Positions 16,825 to 25,847 of a DNA stretch of 64,000 bases are shown in pieces. Source of the stretch: Halohasta salina (GTDB taxonomy: Archaea; Halobacteriota; Halobacteria; Halobacteriales; Haloferacaceae); the NCBI RefSeq assembly GCF_024178165.1, contig NZ_JAMZIE010000001.1, forward strand, positions 186,001 to 250,000, given 5' to 3'. The notes under the pieces were generated by a model. That model was given only the letters and a program-made list of their open reading frames with translations. It did not search any database and was not told where the DNA came from. The first letter of the stretch is position 1, and each line of letters opens with the position of its first letter. The translations under genes were made by a program, and so were the position numbers.

Positions 16825-18005
16825 TGGATGTGAGCCTGCCACCACGACTCGGCGGTATCGCCGACAAACTGAACGGCCCGAACACCCTCGGCAACTCGCC
16901 GGCGTTCTGGGCCGCCTTCGCCGTCGGCATGGCCCTGATGGTCGCCTACCCGCTGGTTCAGGGCTCCTACGCAGCGGGACAGACCTCGCTGTTCTTGGTC
17001 TACGGGCTACTCGCGCTGTCGTTGTCGCTCATCTGGGGATACACCGGCATCCTGAGCTTCGGCCAGGTCGCCTTCTTCGGCATCGCCGGCTACACCTACG
17101 CCATCGTGAGCCTCAACCTCGGCGGCGTGTTCGGCCAGACGGTTGCGCTGCCAATCGCCGTCGCGGTCGCGACGCTGTCGGCGTTCGTTCTCGGCTACTT
17201 CATGTTCTACGGTGGGGTGCGGGATGTCTACGTTGCCATCCTCACGCTCGTCGTGACGCTCGTCCTCGAGACGTTCATGGCACAGACTGCGGGTTCCGAG
17301 TGGTCGGTCGGCTCCGTCCAACTCGGCGGCTTCAACGGGATTCCGGGAATCAGAAACTTCGCACTCGGCGTCGAAGGCGCGTCGATCAGCCTCTCTGGGT
17401 CGGGGTTCTACTGGTTCGTGTTGGGGCTGTTGTTGCTCACGTATTTCGGTGCCCGCGTGCTCGTCAACGGCAAGTACGGCTACGCGCTGGTGGCGATCCG
17501 TGAGGACGAGGAGCGAACCGCGATGCTCGGCTACAACGTGAAAAAAGTGAAGCTGGCCGTGTTCACGCTGTCGGGCGCGCTCGCTGGGCTCAGCGGCGTC
17601 CTCTATGCGACGTGGGGCAACTACATGGATCCGAGCGTGTTCACGATCACGTTCGCAACGATCCCCATCGTCTGGGTCACCCTCGGCGGCCGGGAGTCGC
17701 TGCTCGGTGCGATCGTCGGCACGATCATCATCGAGCGGCTCCGGCTGTGGTTCTCGGTCAACGCCTCGGAGTTTGCGATCGTCTTCGTCGGCGTGATCCT
17801 CATGATCTCGGTGCTCGTGCTTCCACGGGGGATCCTCCCGGGCATCAGAGACGTCTACGTATTCTTCGACAAACACGGCGTCCGCGAGGGAATCGACCGC
17901 GGCCGCGAGACAGTCCAGACACGTGTCCGAACACTGTTGGGTTCGGCTGGCGTCGACGTCTCTGAGACCGACACGCCGACCGGCTCGGAGGAGGTGGTCG
18001 AATGA
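16821..18005 (+). CDS. urtC: Urea ABC transporter permease UrtC
   Basis: 394 residues, LivM-type permease. 'LSLIWGYTGILSFGQVAFFGIAGY' is the family's first conserved motif and 'ALVAIREDEERTAMLGYNVKKVKLAVFTLSGALAGLSGVLY' is the EAA-like coupling loop. The C-terminal ~45 residues ('GVREGIDRGRETVQTRVRT...') are a soluble charged tail. Overlaps urtB and urtD by four bases each. Confidence 0.93.
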   Translation: MMDVSLPPRLGGIADKLNGPNTLGNSPAFWAAFAVGMALMVAYPLVQGSYAAGQTSLFLVYGLLALSLSLIWGYTGILSFGQVAFFGIAGYTYAIVSLNLGGVFGQTVALPIAVAVATLSAFVLGYFMFYGGVRDVYVAILTLVVTLVLETFMAQTAGSEWSVGSVQLGGFNGIPGIRNFALGVEGASISLSGSGFYWFVLGLLLLTYFGARVLVNGKYGYALVAIREDEERTAMLGYNVKKVKLAVFTLSGALAGLSGVLYATWGNYMDPSVFTITFATIPIVWVTLGGRESLLGAIVGTIIIERLRLWFSVNASEFAIVFVGVILMISVLVLPRGILPGIRDVYVFFDKHGVREGIDRGRETVQTRVRTLLGSAGVDVSETDTPTGSEEVVE

Positions 18006-18775
18006 GCACTCCGGAGGACATCAACGTCAGACAGAAGCCGGCGGTCGCCGCGACCGGCGGCGGGACCGAGACGATACTCGCGACCAAACAGCTCACCAAG
18101 AAGTTCGGCGGCCTCACAGCCACCGATAGTGTCGACTTCAGCGTCGAACGGGGTGAGCTCCGCTGTCTGATCGGCCCCAACGGGGCCGGGAAATCCACCC
18201 TGCTGGAGTTGATCACCGGCCAGCTGTCGCCCACCGAGGGCGACATCTACTTCGACGGTCACGACCTGACCGATATGGAGCCACACGAGCGAATGGACGC
18301 TGGGATCAGCGTCAAGTTCCAGTCGCCACACATCTACGAGAGCCTCTCGGTCGCCCAGAACCTCCGGGTGCCGCTTGAACGGACCGACCGGGATATCGAG
18401 GAGGTCCTCGAGAAGACGCTCGACCGGATTTCGTTGTCCGAGAAGGCCGACGAGCCGGCAAGCGACCTCTCCCACGGCGAGAAACAGCGCCTCGAAATCG
18501 GGATGGCAATCACGCTCGACCCGACGTTCATGCTGCTTGACGAGCCAGTCGCCGGGATGTCCGTGGACGAAACGGCCGACATCGCCGAGCTGATCCGCTC
18601 GCTGCACGACGACGGGATGACGTTCCTCGTCGTCGAACACGACATGGAGTTCGTCCGCAAGATCTCCGAGCAGGTGACGGTCCTCAATCAGGGGTCGATC
18701 CTCCGACAGGGACCCATCGAGGAGATCGAGAGCGACGAGGAGGTCCGTCGGATCTACCTGGGTGAGAACGCATGA
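18002..18775 (+). CDS. urtD: Urea ABC transporter ATPase UrtD
   Basis: 257 residues. Walker A is 'GPNGAGKSTLLELITG', the signature is 'DLSHGEKQRLEIGMAI' (the SHGEKQ/WLEI type typical of UrtD), Walker B is 'FMLLDEPVAGMS' and the H-loop is 'LVVEHDMEFV'. A ~28-residue N-terminal extension precedes the ABC fold ('ILATKQLTKKFGGLTATDSV'). LivG-like group. Overlaps both neighbours. Confidence 0.94.
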   Translation: MSTPEDINVRQKPAVAATGGGTETILATKQLTKKFGGLTATDSVDFSVERGELRCLIGPNGAGKSTLLELITGQLSPTEGDIYFDGHDLTDMEPHERMDAGISVKFQSPHIYESLSVAQNLRVPLERTDRDIEEVLEKTLDRISLSEKADEPASDLSHGEKQRLEIGMAITLDPTFMLLDEPVAGMSVDETADIAELIRSLHDDGMTFLVVEHDMEFVRKISEQVTVLNQGSILRQGPIEEIESDEEVRRIYLGENA

Positions 18776-19470
18776 GTCTCGACATCACCGGCCTGAACGC
18801 CGGCTACGACGGCACCCCAATCCTCAGGGACGTAGAGTTCAGCGTCGACGACGGCGAAATCGTCGGGATCGTCGGCCGCAACGGCGTCGGCAAGACGACG
18901 CTATTGAAAGCGATCATGGGGCTGCTCGAACCCGAGACCGGACGCATCCGGTACGGCGGCGAAGAGCTGACGACGATGGGGGCCGACGAACATGCCCAAC
19001 TCGGGATCGGCTACGTCCCACAGGGCCGTGACGTGTTCCCCGACCTGACCGTCAGGGAGAACCTCTTGGTCGGCGAGTCCGTCGGCCGTGACGACGAAAC
19101 GCGGTACGAACAGGTGTATGAGTACTTCCCGATCCTCGAAGAGCGCGCCGACCAGAAGGCGGGCACGATGAGCGGTGGCCAACAGCAGATGCTCGCTATC
19201 GGCCGCGCGCTGGTCGGCGACCCCGACCTGCTGTTGGTCGACGAGCCCTCGGAGGGTGTCCAACCGTCGATCGTCCAGTCGATCACCGAGGACCTCCGAG
19301 CGATCAGCGACGAGTTCGGCACGACGATCCTCTTCGTCGAGCAGAACTTGTCCGTGATTCAAGGGCTGGCCGATCGGTGTTACGCAATCGACCACGGGAA
19401 GATCGTCGACGAACTCGACGGCGACGCACTGGCCGACCGCGGCCAGCTCGAAGAGTATCTCGTCGTCTAG
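18772..19470 (+). CDS. urtE: Urea ABC transporter ATPase UrtE
   Basis: 232 residues, the LivF-like partner. Walker A is 'GRNGVGKTTLLKAIMG', the signature is 'MSGGQQQMLAIGRAL', and Walker B continues into 'LLLVDEPSEGVQPSIVQSI', the 'EPxEGxQPSI' wording I associate with UrtE rather than branched-chain amino-acid ATPases (which normally read 'EPSLGLAP'). This is the clearest internal evidence that the operon transports urea. Last gene of the operon; a T-run follows at 19507. Confidence 0.95.
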   Translation: MSLDITGLNAGYDGTPILRDVEFSVDDGEIVGIVGRNGVGKTTLLKAIMGLLEPETGRIRYGGEELTTMGADEHAQLGIGYVPQGRDVFPDLTVRENLLVGESVGRDDETRYEQVYEYFPILEERADQKAGTMSGGQQQMLAIGRALVGDPDLLLVDEPSEGVQPSIVQSITEDLRAISDEFGTTILFVEQNLSVIQGLADRCYAIDHGKIVDELDGDALADRGQLEEYLVV

Positions 19471-19506
19471 TCCGGCCCCGTTTCATCTGCTGTTCGGCCG
19501 TTCTCG

Positions 19507-19511
19507 TTTTT
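19507..19511 (+). terminator. T-run after urtE
   Basis: TTTTT preceded by a GC-rich segment, 37 bases after the urtE stop. Oligo-T runs are the usual archaeal termination signal. It is short, and a 'ttttatac' TATA-like reading overlaps it. Confidence 0.35.
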
Positions 19512-19555
19512 ATACAGTCCACATACCTATTTTCTCAGTCAAAGGACCAGCATAA

Positions 19556-19630
19556 TGGGCCCTGTCGGATTCGAACCAACGACCACCGAGTTATGAGCTC
19601 GGCGCTCTAACCGGACTAAGCTAAGGGCCC
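19556..19630 (-). tRNA. tRNA with anticodon CAU (Ile2 or elongator Met)
   Basis: Read on the minus strand: a 7-bp acceptor GGGCCCT/AGGGCCC with discriminator A, D-arm 'GCTTAGTCCGGTTAGAGC', a 5-bp anticodon stem CCGAG/CTCGG around loop CTCATAA, variable TGGTC, and a T-arm with loop TTCGAAT. No CCA is encoded. Haloarchaeal elongator tRNA-Met usually carries an intron and this gene has none, and the GGGCC acceptor resembles archaeal tRNA-Ile2, in which C34 becomes agmatidine. I therefore lean towards Ile2, without proof. Confidence 0.9.
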
Positions 19631-19835
19631 TTAAACCGAAATACCGGCTAGTCCCATATGAGGCTGTCGACACGCCGTGCGTAGACGGGGACCCACCGTT
19701 CAGTCGACCACCGGTCCAGCAGTCGGCTCGGCACCAACAGCCCCCGCGACCGAGGCTCAACCGTGCCGAGACGACCACAGCCGCGACAGTTGGCACTCGG
19801 AGCCGACGCTCCTCGTGAATTGTTCCGAGAGAAGA

Positions 19836-19908
19836 CGCCGTCGCCAGGGCTCGAACCTGGGACCACCTCGTTAACAGCGAGGTGCTCTACCATCTGAGCT
19901 ACGACGGC
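19836..19908 (-). tRNA. tRNA-Asn (anticodon GUU)
   Basis: Minus strand: acceptor GCCGTCG/CGACGGC with discriminator G, D-arm 'GCTCAGATGGTAGAGC', anticodon stem CCTCG/CGAGG around loop CTGTTAA (anticodon GTT), T-loop TTCGAGC. 73 nt, no intron and no encoded CCA. A 'TATTAAA' box lies about 30 bases upstream (19937-19943), on the side facing the CCA-adding enzyme gene. Confidence 0.95.
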
Positions 19909-19936
19909 CCAACGCAACCAAAGGTAGTCGGATGCA

Positions 19937-19943
19937 TTTAATA
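19937..19943. promoter_or_regulatory. Shared TATA-like box between tRNA-Asn and cca
   Basis: TTTAATA (TATTAAA on the other strand). It is ~30 bases from the 5' end of tRNA-Asn (minus) and 32-38 bases before an ATG at 19975 on the plus strand. It may serve either or both directions; only position supports it. Confidence 0.35.
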
Positions 19944-20007
19944 GGGCTTTCGTTTTCCACCCGACGGAAGCGACATGCTTTCACACGCCGTCGCGCAATC
20001 CGGCTGT

Positions 20008-21372
20008 ATGAGTAGTCTCGACGACGTGTTGTCGACGGTCCACGAGCGGGTTACCCCGACGGCCGACGAGCGCCGGCGGCTGTCGGCGACGGCCGACCGG
20101 CTGATCGCCCGCGCCGAGAAGGCCATCGACGACCGCGACCTCGCGGCCGACGTGCTCCAAGTCGGCTCGACCGCCCGCGGGACGTGGCTCGCTGGCGACC
20201 GCGATATCGACCTCTTCGTCCGGTTCCCGCCGGATCTCCCACGGGAAGACCTCGAAACCCATGGGTTAGCGATCGGCCACGACGTCCTCCCCGAAGGCCA
20301 TCAGGAGTACGCCGAACACCCCTACGTCAAAGGCGAAGTCGACGGCTTCGACGTCGACTGCGTTCCCTGCTACCGCGTCGACTCGGCGACCGACATCCGG
20401 TCGGCGGTCGACCGCACGCCGTTCCACACCCAGTACCTTGATGCCCGGATCGACGACGAGCTCGCCGGCGACGTTCGGGTGTTCAAACGCTTCCTCAAGG
20501 GGATCGGGGCCTACGGCAGCGACCTCAAGACCCGCGGTTTTTCGGGCTATCTCGCCGAGCTGCTGGTCGTCGAGTACGGCGGCCTCAAACCGCTGTTGGA
20601 GGCGGCCGCCGACTGGTCGACGCCCGTCGAGTTCGATCCCGAGGACCACGGCACCACGACGTTCGACGACCCGCTGGTCGTAATCGATCCGACCGATCCC
20701 GACCGTAACGTGGCCGCCGTCTGTGCGGCCGAGAACGTTGCCCGGCTCCAACACTACGCCCGCGAGCTGCTGGCCGACCCCGATCTCGCGCTGTTCTTCC
20801 CGCCCGATCGGGAGCCCCTGTCCGTCGACGCGGTCCGCGAGCGGTTGGCTGACCGGGCGACGACACCGCTTGCGATCGGGTTCGAGACGCCCGATATCGT
20901 CGACGATCAGCTCTACCCACAGCTCGACAAATCCCTCGCCGGGATCGAGTCGGGGCTCGAAAACCACGGCTTCGAGGTCTTTCGGTCGGCGCGGTTGGTC
21001 GGCGACGACGGCGGGACGGCACTTCTGCTCGTGGAGTTGTCGACCGCCGAACTCCCGGCGGTCGAACGCCACGAGGGGCCCCCGGTGTCGGTCCGCGAGC
21101 ACGCCACCGGCTTCTACGAGACCTACGTCGACGACGAGTCGTGTGTCGGGCCGTTCCTCGATGGCGACCGCTACGTGGTCGAACGGCCACGGGAGTGGAC
21201 CGACGCCGCCGCCTATCTCGACAGCGATGCGATCTTCGAGGTCGGCCTCGGCGTCCACGTCGAAAGCGCGCTCGAAGACGGCTACGACCTGCTGGTCGGC
21301 AGCGAGGCGGTGGCCGAACTGGTCGACACCCTCGGCGCGTGCCTGACCGACTATCTCGACCCACGGCCCTGA
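20008..21372 (+). CDS. cca: Archaeal (class I) CCA-adding tRNA nucleotidyltransferase
   Basis: About 454 residues. The nucleotidyltransferase core is near the N-terminus: 'VGSTARGTWLAGDRDIDLFV', which contains the GS and DxD catalytic motifs, with the third carboxylate in 'GFDVDCVPCYRV'. 'VFKRFLKGIGAYGSDLKTRGFSGYLAELL' is highly conserved in archaeal CCA enzymes. It adds or repairs the 3' CCA of tRNAs, relevant here because neither neighbouring tRNA gene encodes CCA. I chose ATG 20008 ('MSSLDDVLST') because family members begin about there; an in-frame ATG at 19975 would add 11 residues and is closer to the TATA box. Confidence 0.93.
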   Translation: MSSLDDVLSTVHERVTPTADERRRLSATADRLIARAEKAIDDRDLAADVLQVGSTARGTWLAGDRDIDLFVRFPPDLPREDLETHGLAIGHDVLPEGHQEYAEHPYVKGEVDGFDVDCVPCYRVDSATDIRSAVDRTPFHTQYLDARIDDELAGDVRVFKRFLKGIGAYGSDLKTRGFSGYLAELLVVEYGGLKPLLEAAADWSTPVEFDPEDHGTTTFDDPLVVIDPTDPDRNVAAVCAAENVARLQHYARELLADPDLALFFPPDREPLSVDAVRERLADRATTPLAIGFETPDIVDDQLYPQLDKSLAGIESGLENHGFEVFRSARLVGDDGGTALLLVELSTAELPAVERHEGPPVSVREHATGFYETYVDDESCVGPFLDGDRYVVERPREWTDAAAYLDSDAIFEVGLGVHVESALEDGYDLLVGSEAVAELVDTLGACLTDYLDPRP

Positions 21373-21399
21373 TATCCGATTCTGTGGGTCGACGCCGGT

Positions 21400-21723
21400 C
21401 TACATCCGGTAGCGGTTCGAGTCGTCGAGCGACGGGAGGCTGTCGCCACCGGTCATCTCGTCGTAGGTCATCCCGCTCAGGTACTCGTCGTAGGTCACGT
21501 CGTACCCCGACCGGAGATGGAAGTCGAGATCGCCGGAGTCGACGGTCTGCCGATACAGCAGGTGGACGCCACGGCGGATGAGTTCCGCGGGGTCGTCGGT
21601 CTCGAAGGCAGCCGCCAGCATGGCGAGTTCGTTTTTCGTCTCCCGATCCAGCGAGACGACGAACTCGTCGTCGAGTGAGCTGTACTCGTCGGTGATGTCC
21701 TCGGTCAGTTCGTCGAGACTCAT
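21400..21723 (-). CDS. Small acidic hypothetical protein
   Basis: 107 residues from the ATG at 21723 ('MSLDELTEDITDEY'). The middle part 'FVVSLDRETKNELAMLAAAFETDDPAELIRRGVHLLYRQT' looks like a strand followed by two helices, reminiscent of a ribbon-helix-helix (Arc/CopG) fold but without a clear basic strand. The C-terminal third is acidic and Tyr/Ser-rich. Divergent from mutY (86 bases apart) and convergent with cca (27 bases). Function unknown. Confidence 0.6.
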   Translation of the reverse strand: MSLDELTEDITDEYSSLDDEFVVSLDRETKNELAMLAAAFETDDPAELIRRGVHLLYRQTVDSGDLDFHLRSGYDVTYDEYLSGMTYDEMTGGDSLPSLDDSNRYRM

Positions 21724-21808
21724 ACCGGCGTCTGGGCCAGCAGACGGAAACGCGTTGCTGTTCGGCTGGATCAGCACCCCTAAACCGCCCGCGTGCGGAG
21801 CGTCGACA

Positions 21809-22738
21809 ATGAGCGATTCGGGCGCAGACGGCGAGGGAGCCCTCCGGGACGACGACACTCTCGATGCGATCCGGTCGGCCCTGATCGAGTGGTACGAGAC
21901 CGACCACCGCGAGTATCCGTGGCGGCAGACCGACGACCCCTACGCGATTCTCGTCTCGGAGATCATGAGCCAGCAGACCCAACTCGACCGGGTGGTTGCG
22001 GCGTGGGACGACTTCCTCGAGGAGTGGCCCACCGTCGAGGCGCTGGCCGACGCCGCCCGCGGCGACGTAGTATCATTCTGGAGCGACCACAGCCTCGGCT
22101 ACAACAATCGCGCCAAGTATCTCCACGAGGCCGCCACGCAGGTCGTCGACGAATACGACGGCCAGTTCCCCGAGACGCCCGACGAACTGCAGGAACTGAT
22201 GGGTGTCGGCCCCTACACCGCCAACGCCGTCGCTTCGTTCGCGTTCAACAACGGCGACGCCGTGGTCGACACCAACGTCAAACGCGTGCTGTATCGCGCC
22301 TTCGGGGTTCCGGACGACGATGCGGCTTTCGAGACTGCCGCGGCCGACCTCATGCCCGCGGGGCGCTCGCGGGTCTGGAACAACGCGATCATGGAACTCG
22401 GCGGGGTTGCCTGCGAGAAGACGCCGACGTGTGACACCGCGGGCTGTCCGTGGCGCGAGTGGTGTCACGCCTACGAGTCGGGCGATTTCACCGCGCCGGA
22501 CGTCCCGACGCAGCCGAGTTTCGAGGGCAGTCGACGACAGATGCGCGGGCGGGTGATCCGGACGCTCGGCGAGTACGACGAACTGACACTCGACGAACTG
22601 GGGCCGCGGGTCCGGGTCGACTACGGCGGCGAGACTGGCGAGGCGTGGCTTCGCGAGCTACTCGCCGACCTACGGGACGACGGACTCGTAGAGATTGATG
22701 CCGACAGCGAGCCGACCGTCGTCCGCCTCCAGTCGTGA
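21809..22738 (+). CDS. mutY: A/G-specific adenine DNA glycosylase (MutY family)
   Basis: About 309 residues. The catalytic Glu lies in 'ILVSEIMSQQTQ', the helix-hairpin-helix in 'LMGVGPYTANAVASFAF', the catalytic Asp in 'AVVDTNVKRVLYR', and the cluster cysteines in 'CEKTPTCDTAGCPWREWC' for a 4Fe-4S cluster. It removes adenine opposite oxidised guanine, useful for a sunlight-exposed halophile. The C-terminal ~70 residues form a winged-helix-like domain rather than the bacterial NUDIX-like one. The Cys spacing (5, 4, 5) differs slightly from the bacterial 6, 2, 5. Confidence 0.92.
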   Translation: MSDSGADGEGALRDDDTLDAIRSALIEWYETDHREYPWRQTDDPYAILVSEIMSQQTQLDRVVAAWDDFLEEWPTVEALADAARGDVVSFWSDHSLGYNNRAKYLHEAATQVVDEYDGQFPETPDELQELMGVGPYTANAVASFAFNNGDAVVDTNVKRVLYRAFGVPDDDAAFETAAADLMPAGRSRVWNNAIMELGGVACEKTPTCDTAGCPWREWCHAYESGDFTAPDVPTQPSFEGSRRQMRGRVIRTLGEYDELTLDELGPRVRVDYGGETGEAWLRELLADLRDDGLVEIDADSEPTVVRLQS

Positions 22739-22785
22739 CGGTTGGGAGGTAGCTTTACATAGATCTCTTAGTTAGTAGGCGTATA

Positions 22786-23193
22786 ATGGTCAAGTCGACA
22801 GTCCGGTTTTCGGATGCGGTAATGGACCGGGTCGAGGAGTTGGTCGAGGGGGAGACGTTTTCGAGCAAATCCGAGTTCCAGCGGTTTGCCGTCGAGTTCG
22901 TCCTCTCGGAGATCGACGACTACGAGCCCGAGATGCTGGATTTCGACGACGTTCGCGACGAGGTGTTCCCGGATGACTCGGCGTTTACTGATGAGGGGGT
23001 CCCCGAACCGGGCGCGGAGTTCTACCAGATCGCCGCCCGCGTCCGGCAGTTTGCCATCCGCGGCGAGATCGAGACCGCTCACGACCTGATCGACACCCAT
23101 TATCCGGCGACCGATCCCCGAAGCCTGCTACTCGACGACATCGTCGAAACCTACCGGACGCCGGAGGGCGGACAGTCCGCCGCCCAAGAGTAA
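22786..23193 (+). CDS. Ribbon-helix-helix (CopG-like) DNA-binding protein
   Basis: 135 residues. The first ~45 are a clear ribbon-helix-helix: basic strand 'MVKSTVRFSDAVMDRVEELV', then 'SSKSEFQRFAVEFVLSEI'. The rest is an acidic region and a helical C-terminus ('FYQIAARVRQFAIRGEIETAHDLIDTHYP') of unknown role, presumably dimerisation or ligand sensing. It recalls the long haloarchaeal CdrL-type RHH regulators, but no ftsZ2 or cdrS is nearby, so I do not name it. Start from ATG 22786, directly after an AT-rich promoter-like stretch. Confidence 0.8.
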   Translation: MVKSTVRFSDAVMDRVEELVEGETFSSKSEFQRFAVEFVLSEIDDYEPEMLDFDDVRDEVFPDDSAFTDEGVPEPGAEFYQIAARVRQFAIRGEIETAHDLIDTHYPATDPRSLLLDDIVETYRTPEGGQSAAQE

Positions 23194-23253
23194 CGCTCGG
23201 CGCGCAGCCCTCTGTCGACTGACCTTTTTGTTCCGTCTCTCCATTGCACACGC

Positions 23254-23832
23254 ATGTCCGAGATACACGTCGTCGCCCTCGTGGGGAGCCTCCGAGAGGG
23301 GAGTTACACGCGTCTCGCAACGAACCGCGCCCTGCAGGGCGTCGACGCCGCTGGCGGCCGCGGCGAACTGCTCGACCTCCGGGAGTACGACCTCCCGCCG
23401 CTCAACACCGACCGCGACGAACCGGGCGACAGCCAGCGACTCGTCGACCGCGTCGGGACGGCCGACGCGATCATCCTCGCCAGCCCGATGTACCATGGCT
23501 CGTACTCCGGGGTCCTGAAGAACGCCATCGACTACTGTGGGTTCGACGAGTTCGAGGGGAAAACCGTCGGCCTCCTTGCGGTGTCGGGCGGCTCGTTCCC
23601 CATCACGACGCTCGAACACCTCCGGTCGGTCTGTCGGGCCCTCGACAGCTGGGTACTCCCCCATCAGGCAGCGGTTCCGAACGTCGGCTCGGCGTTCGAA
23701 AACGGCGAGTTCGTCGACGAAGGGACCGAAAAACGGGTCGACACCCTCGGCCGGCGCGTCGTCGAGTACGCCGATATCGAACCCGATCCGGCTACGTTCG
23801 AGAGCGGCCAAAACGAGGGCGCCGACGACTGA
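23254..23832 (+). CDS. NADPH-dependent FMN reductase-like flavoprotein
   Basis: 192 residues with a flavodoxin-like fold. Flavin phosphate loop 'VGSLREGSYTRLA', then 'ILASPMYHGSYSGVLKNAIDYC' (the 'SPxYxxSxxGxLKNAID' hallmark) and 'GKTVGLLAVSGG'. It probably transfers electrons from NAD(P)H to FMN or quinone-like acceptors in the cytoplasm. The C-terminal ~20 residues are acidic and disordered. Convergent with birA, six bases apart. Confidence 0.88.
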   Translation: MSEIHVVALVGSLREGSYTRLATNRALQGVDAAGGRGELLDLREYDLPPLNTDRDEPGDSQRLVDRVGTADAIILASPMYHGSYSGVLKNAIDYCGFDEFEGKTVGLLAVSGGSFPITTLEHLRSVCRALDSWVLPHQAAVPNVGSAFENGEFVDEGTEKRVDTLGRRVVEYADIEPDPATFESGQNEGADD

Positions 23833-23838
23833 ACGACC

Positions 23839-24780
23839 TCACTGCGGCCGCAGATGTTCGCAGTCGCCCGCGTGGACGACTTCCGTGCCGGCTTCGGTCT
23901 CGACGACGAGCCCGCCGGGGAACTCGACGTCGACGGCCTCGCCTTCGACAACCCGGTTCGGTAGCTCGACCCGGACGTTTTGGCCGAGCGTCGAACTGTA
24001 GGCTCGCCACCGATCCAACACGGCATCGGGGTCCGCAAGCAGGTCGTGCAGCGATTCGAGGAGCCGCTGGACGAAGACGCGGCGGTCGACGTCGCCGCCG
24101 CACTCGGCTCGGAGCGTCGTCGCGCCATCCGGCAGCGTCTCGGCGTCGATGTTGGCGTTGACGCCGATGCCAGCGATGAGCCACGAGACGCGGTCGGCCT
24201 CGCCCTCCATCTCGGTGAGGATTCCGGCCAGCTTGCGGCCGCCGCGTTCGCCCGTCTCGCCGACCAACACGTCGTTGGGCCATTTGAGGTGGGCGTCGAC
24301 GCCCGCCTCCCGACAGGCGCTCGCCGTCGCCACGCCAGCCGCGAGCGCCACCAGCGGGACGTGGGCCGCAGGCAGGTCGGGCTGGATGACGACCGAACAC
24401 CAGACGCCGCCGCTGGGGGCGGTCCACGACCGGTCGAGTCGGCCTCGGCTCCCGGTCTGTTCGTCGGCGACGACGGCCGTGTCGACTGCCCCCGCATCAG
24501 CCAACTCGCGGGCGCGGTTGTTCGTACTGTCGACTGCGTCGTGATACTCGACGGTGTACGGCGCATCAAGCCCGAACTCGATGGCGGCTTCGCCGTAGTC
24601 GGGGACGTCGGTGATCGCGTAGCCGTCATCGGTGCTCTCGATTTCGAACCCCTCCTCGCGGAGCGCCTCGACCTGTTTCCAGACCGCGGCCCGCGAGACT
24701 CCGAGCCGCTCGGCCAGCTCCGGTCCGCCGACCGGCCCCGCCTCGAAAGCCGACAGCAGCGCACGGCGTGTCTCGTTCAT
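23839..24780 (-). CDS. birA: Biotin-[acetyl-CoA-carboxylase] ligase with N-terminal HTH (BirA)
   Basis: 313 residues. Residues ~1-60 are a winged helix ('[27 protein letters not shown]') that in bacterial BirA binds the biotin operator. The ligase domain has '[24 protein letters not shown]' (biotinoyl-AMP loop, GRGRxGRxW type), '[26 protein letters not shown]' and 'IGVNANID'. It biotinylates carboxyl-carrier proteins and may repress biotin genes. No biotin synthesis genes are visible in the window. Confidence 0.93.
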   Translation of the reverse strand: MNETRRALLSAFEAGPVGGPELAERLGVSRAAVWKQVEALREEGFEIESTDDGYAITDVPDYGEAAIEFGLDAPYTVEYHDAVDSTNNRARELADAGAVDTAVVADEQTGSRGRLDRSWTAPSGGVWCSVVIQPDLPAAHVPLVALAAGVATASACREAGVDAHLKWPNDVLVGETGERGGRKLAGILTEMEGEADRVSWLIAGIGVNANIDAETLPDGATTLRAECGGDVDRRVFVQRLLESLHDLLADPDAVLDRWRAYSSTLGQNVRVELPNRVVEGEAVDVEFPGGLVVETEAGTEVVHAGDCEHLRPQ

Positions 24781-24848
24781 TGTCGCCAGTAGTCACTCCA
24801 TCCCAAAGAGCCGTCGGATACAAAGCCACGCCCTTCCTACGAACGCCC

Positions 24849-25847
24849 ATGATTACGTTTCTCGCTGGCGGCACAGGGACGCCGAAGCTGTTGGCCGGTG
24901 CCACAGCCGTGTTCGATCCCGACGGGCTCACCGTCGTCGGCAACACCGGCGACGACATCGAACTCGGCGGCCTGTTGGTCTGTCCCGACCTCGATACCGT
25001 CCTCTTCCACGAGGGAGGTGTTCTCGACACCGAGCGATGGTGGGGGATCGACGACGACAGCCACGAGACCAACGCCGAACTCCACCGGCTGGCCGAGTCA
25101 GCCGACCTCGACACCGGGCCGCGATACCTCCCGCCCCGTAAGCAGACACAGGGTCGACCCATCGCCCGTTGGCGACGGTTCTCGGGGATCGCGGAGTTCA
25201 TGACTATCGGCGACCGTGACCGGGCGGTCCACATCACGCGAACGAGTCTGCTTGATGAGGGGAAGACGCTCACCGAGGCTACCCAGATTCTCGCCGACGC
25301 CTTCGACGTCGACCTCACACTGTTGCCGATGAGCGACGATCCCGTTGCGACCATCGTGTCGACCGACGAAGGGCCGATCCATTTCCAGGAGTACTGGCTC
25401 GACAAAGCCGACAGAGAGGTTACCGGTATCGAGTTCCGGGGGGCCGACGAGGCCAAGCCGACGAACCAGGTCCTCGACGCGCTCGACGCCCCGGTCGTCA
25501 TCGGCCCCTCGAACCCCGTGACGAGCATCGGCCCGATGCTCGCCGTGCCGGGCATCGAGGCGGCACTGGAACGGACCCCCGTCGTTGCGGTCTCGCCGTT
25601 CATCGAAGACGAGGTGTTCTCGGGACCCGCGGCAGAGCTCATGGCGGGCACGGGACGCGAGCCGAGCACGCAGGGCGTCGCCGACGCCTACCCGTTCGTC
25701 GACGCCTTCGTTCTCGACACCGACGACGGCACCGACCTCGACCGTCCGGTCGTCCGAACCGACACGACGATCGACGACGAGGCCGACAGCAGACGCGTGA
25801 TGGGGGCCGTGCTCGACGCGCTGGCGGAGTTGGGGATCGACGTATGA
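24849..25847 (+). CDS. cofD: 2-phospho-L-lactate transferase (CofD)
   Basis: 332 residues. '[17 protein letters not shown]' binds the guanylyl donor and '[25 protein letters not shown]' carries the conserved acidic residues that hold Mg2+ and Fo. CofD joins a lactyl(2)diphospho-5'-guanosine-type donor to Fo to make F420-0, the redox cofactor used by haloarchaeal oxidoreductases. Heads a tight operon of four genes, each overlapping the next by four bases. Confidence 0.95.
   Translation: MITFLAGGTGTPKLLAGATAVFDPDGLTVVGNTGDDIELGGLLVCPDLDTVLFHEGGVLDTERWWGIDDDSHETNAELHRLAESADLDTGPRYLPPRKQTQGRPIARWRRFSGIAEFMTIGDRDRAVHITRTSLLDEGKTLTEATQILADAFDVDLTLLPMSDDPVATIVSTDEGPIHFQEYWLDKADREVTGIEFRGADEAKPTNQVLDALDAPVVIGPSNPVTSIGPMLAVPGIEAALERTPVVAVSPFIEDEVFSGPAAELMAGTGREPSTQGVADAYPFVDAFVLDTDDGTDLDRPVVRTDTTIDDEADSRRVMGAVLDALAELGIDV

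Noticed and set aside
19539-19917. Two short minus-strand frames across the tRNA genes
   Set aside because: They overlap the tRNA-CAU and tRNA-Asn genes and read through them.
22786-23193. Naming the ribbon-helix-helix protein CdrL
   Set aside because: The fold is similar, but the cdrS and ftsZ2 genes that define that locus are absent from the neighbourhood.
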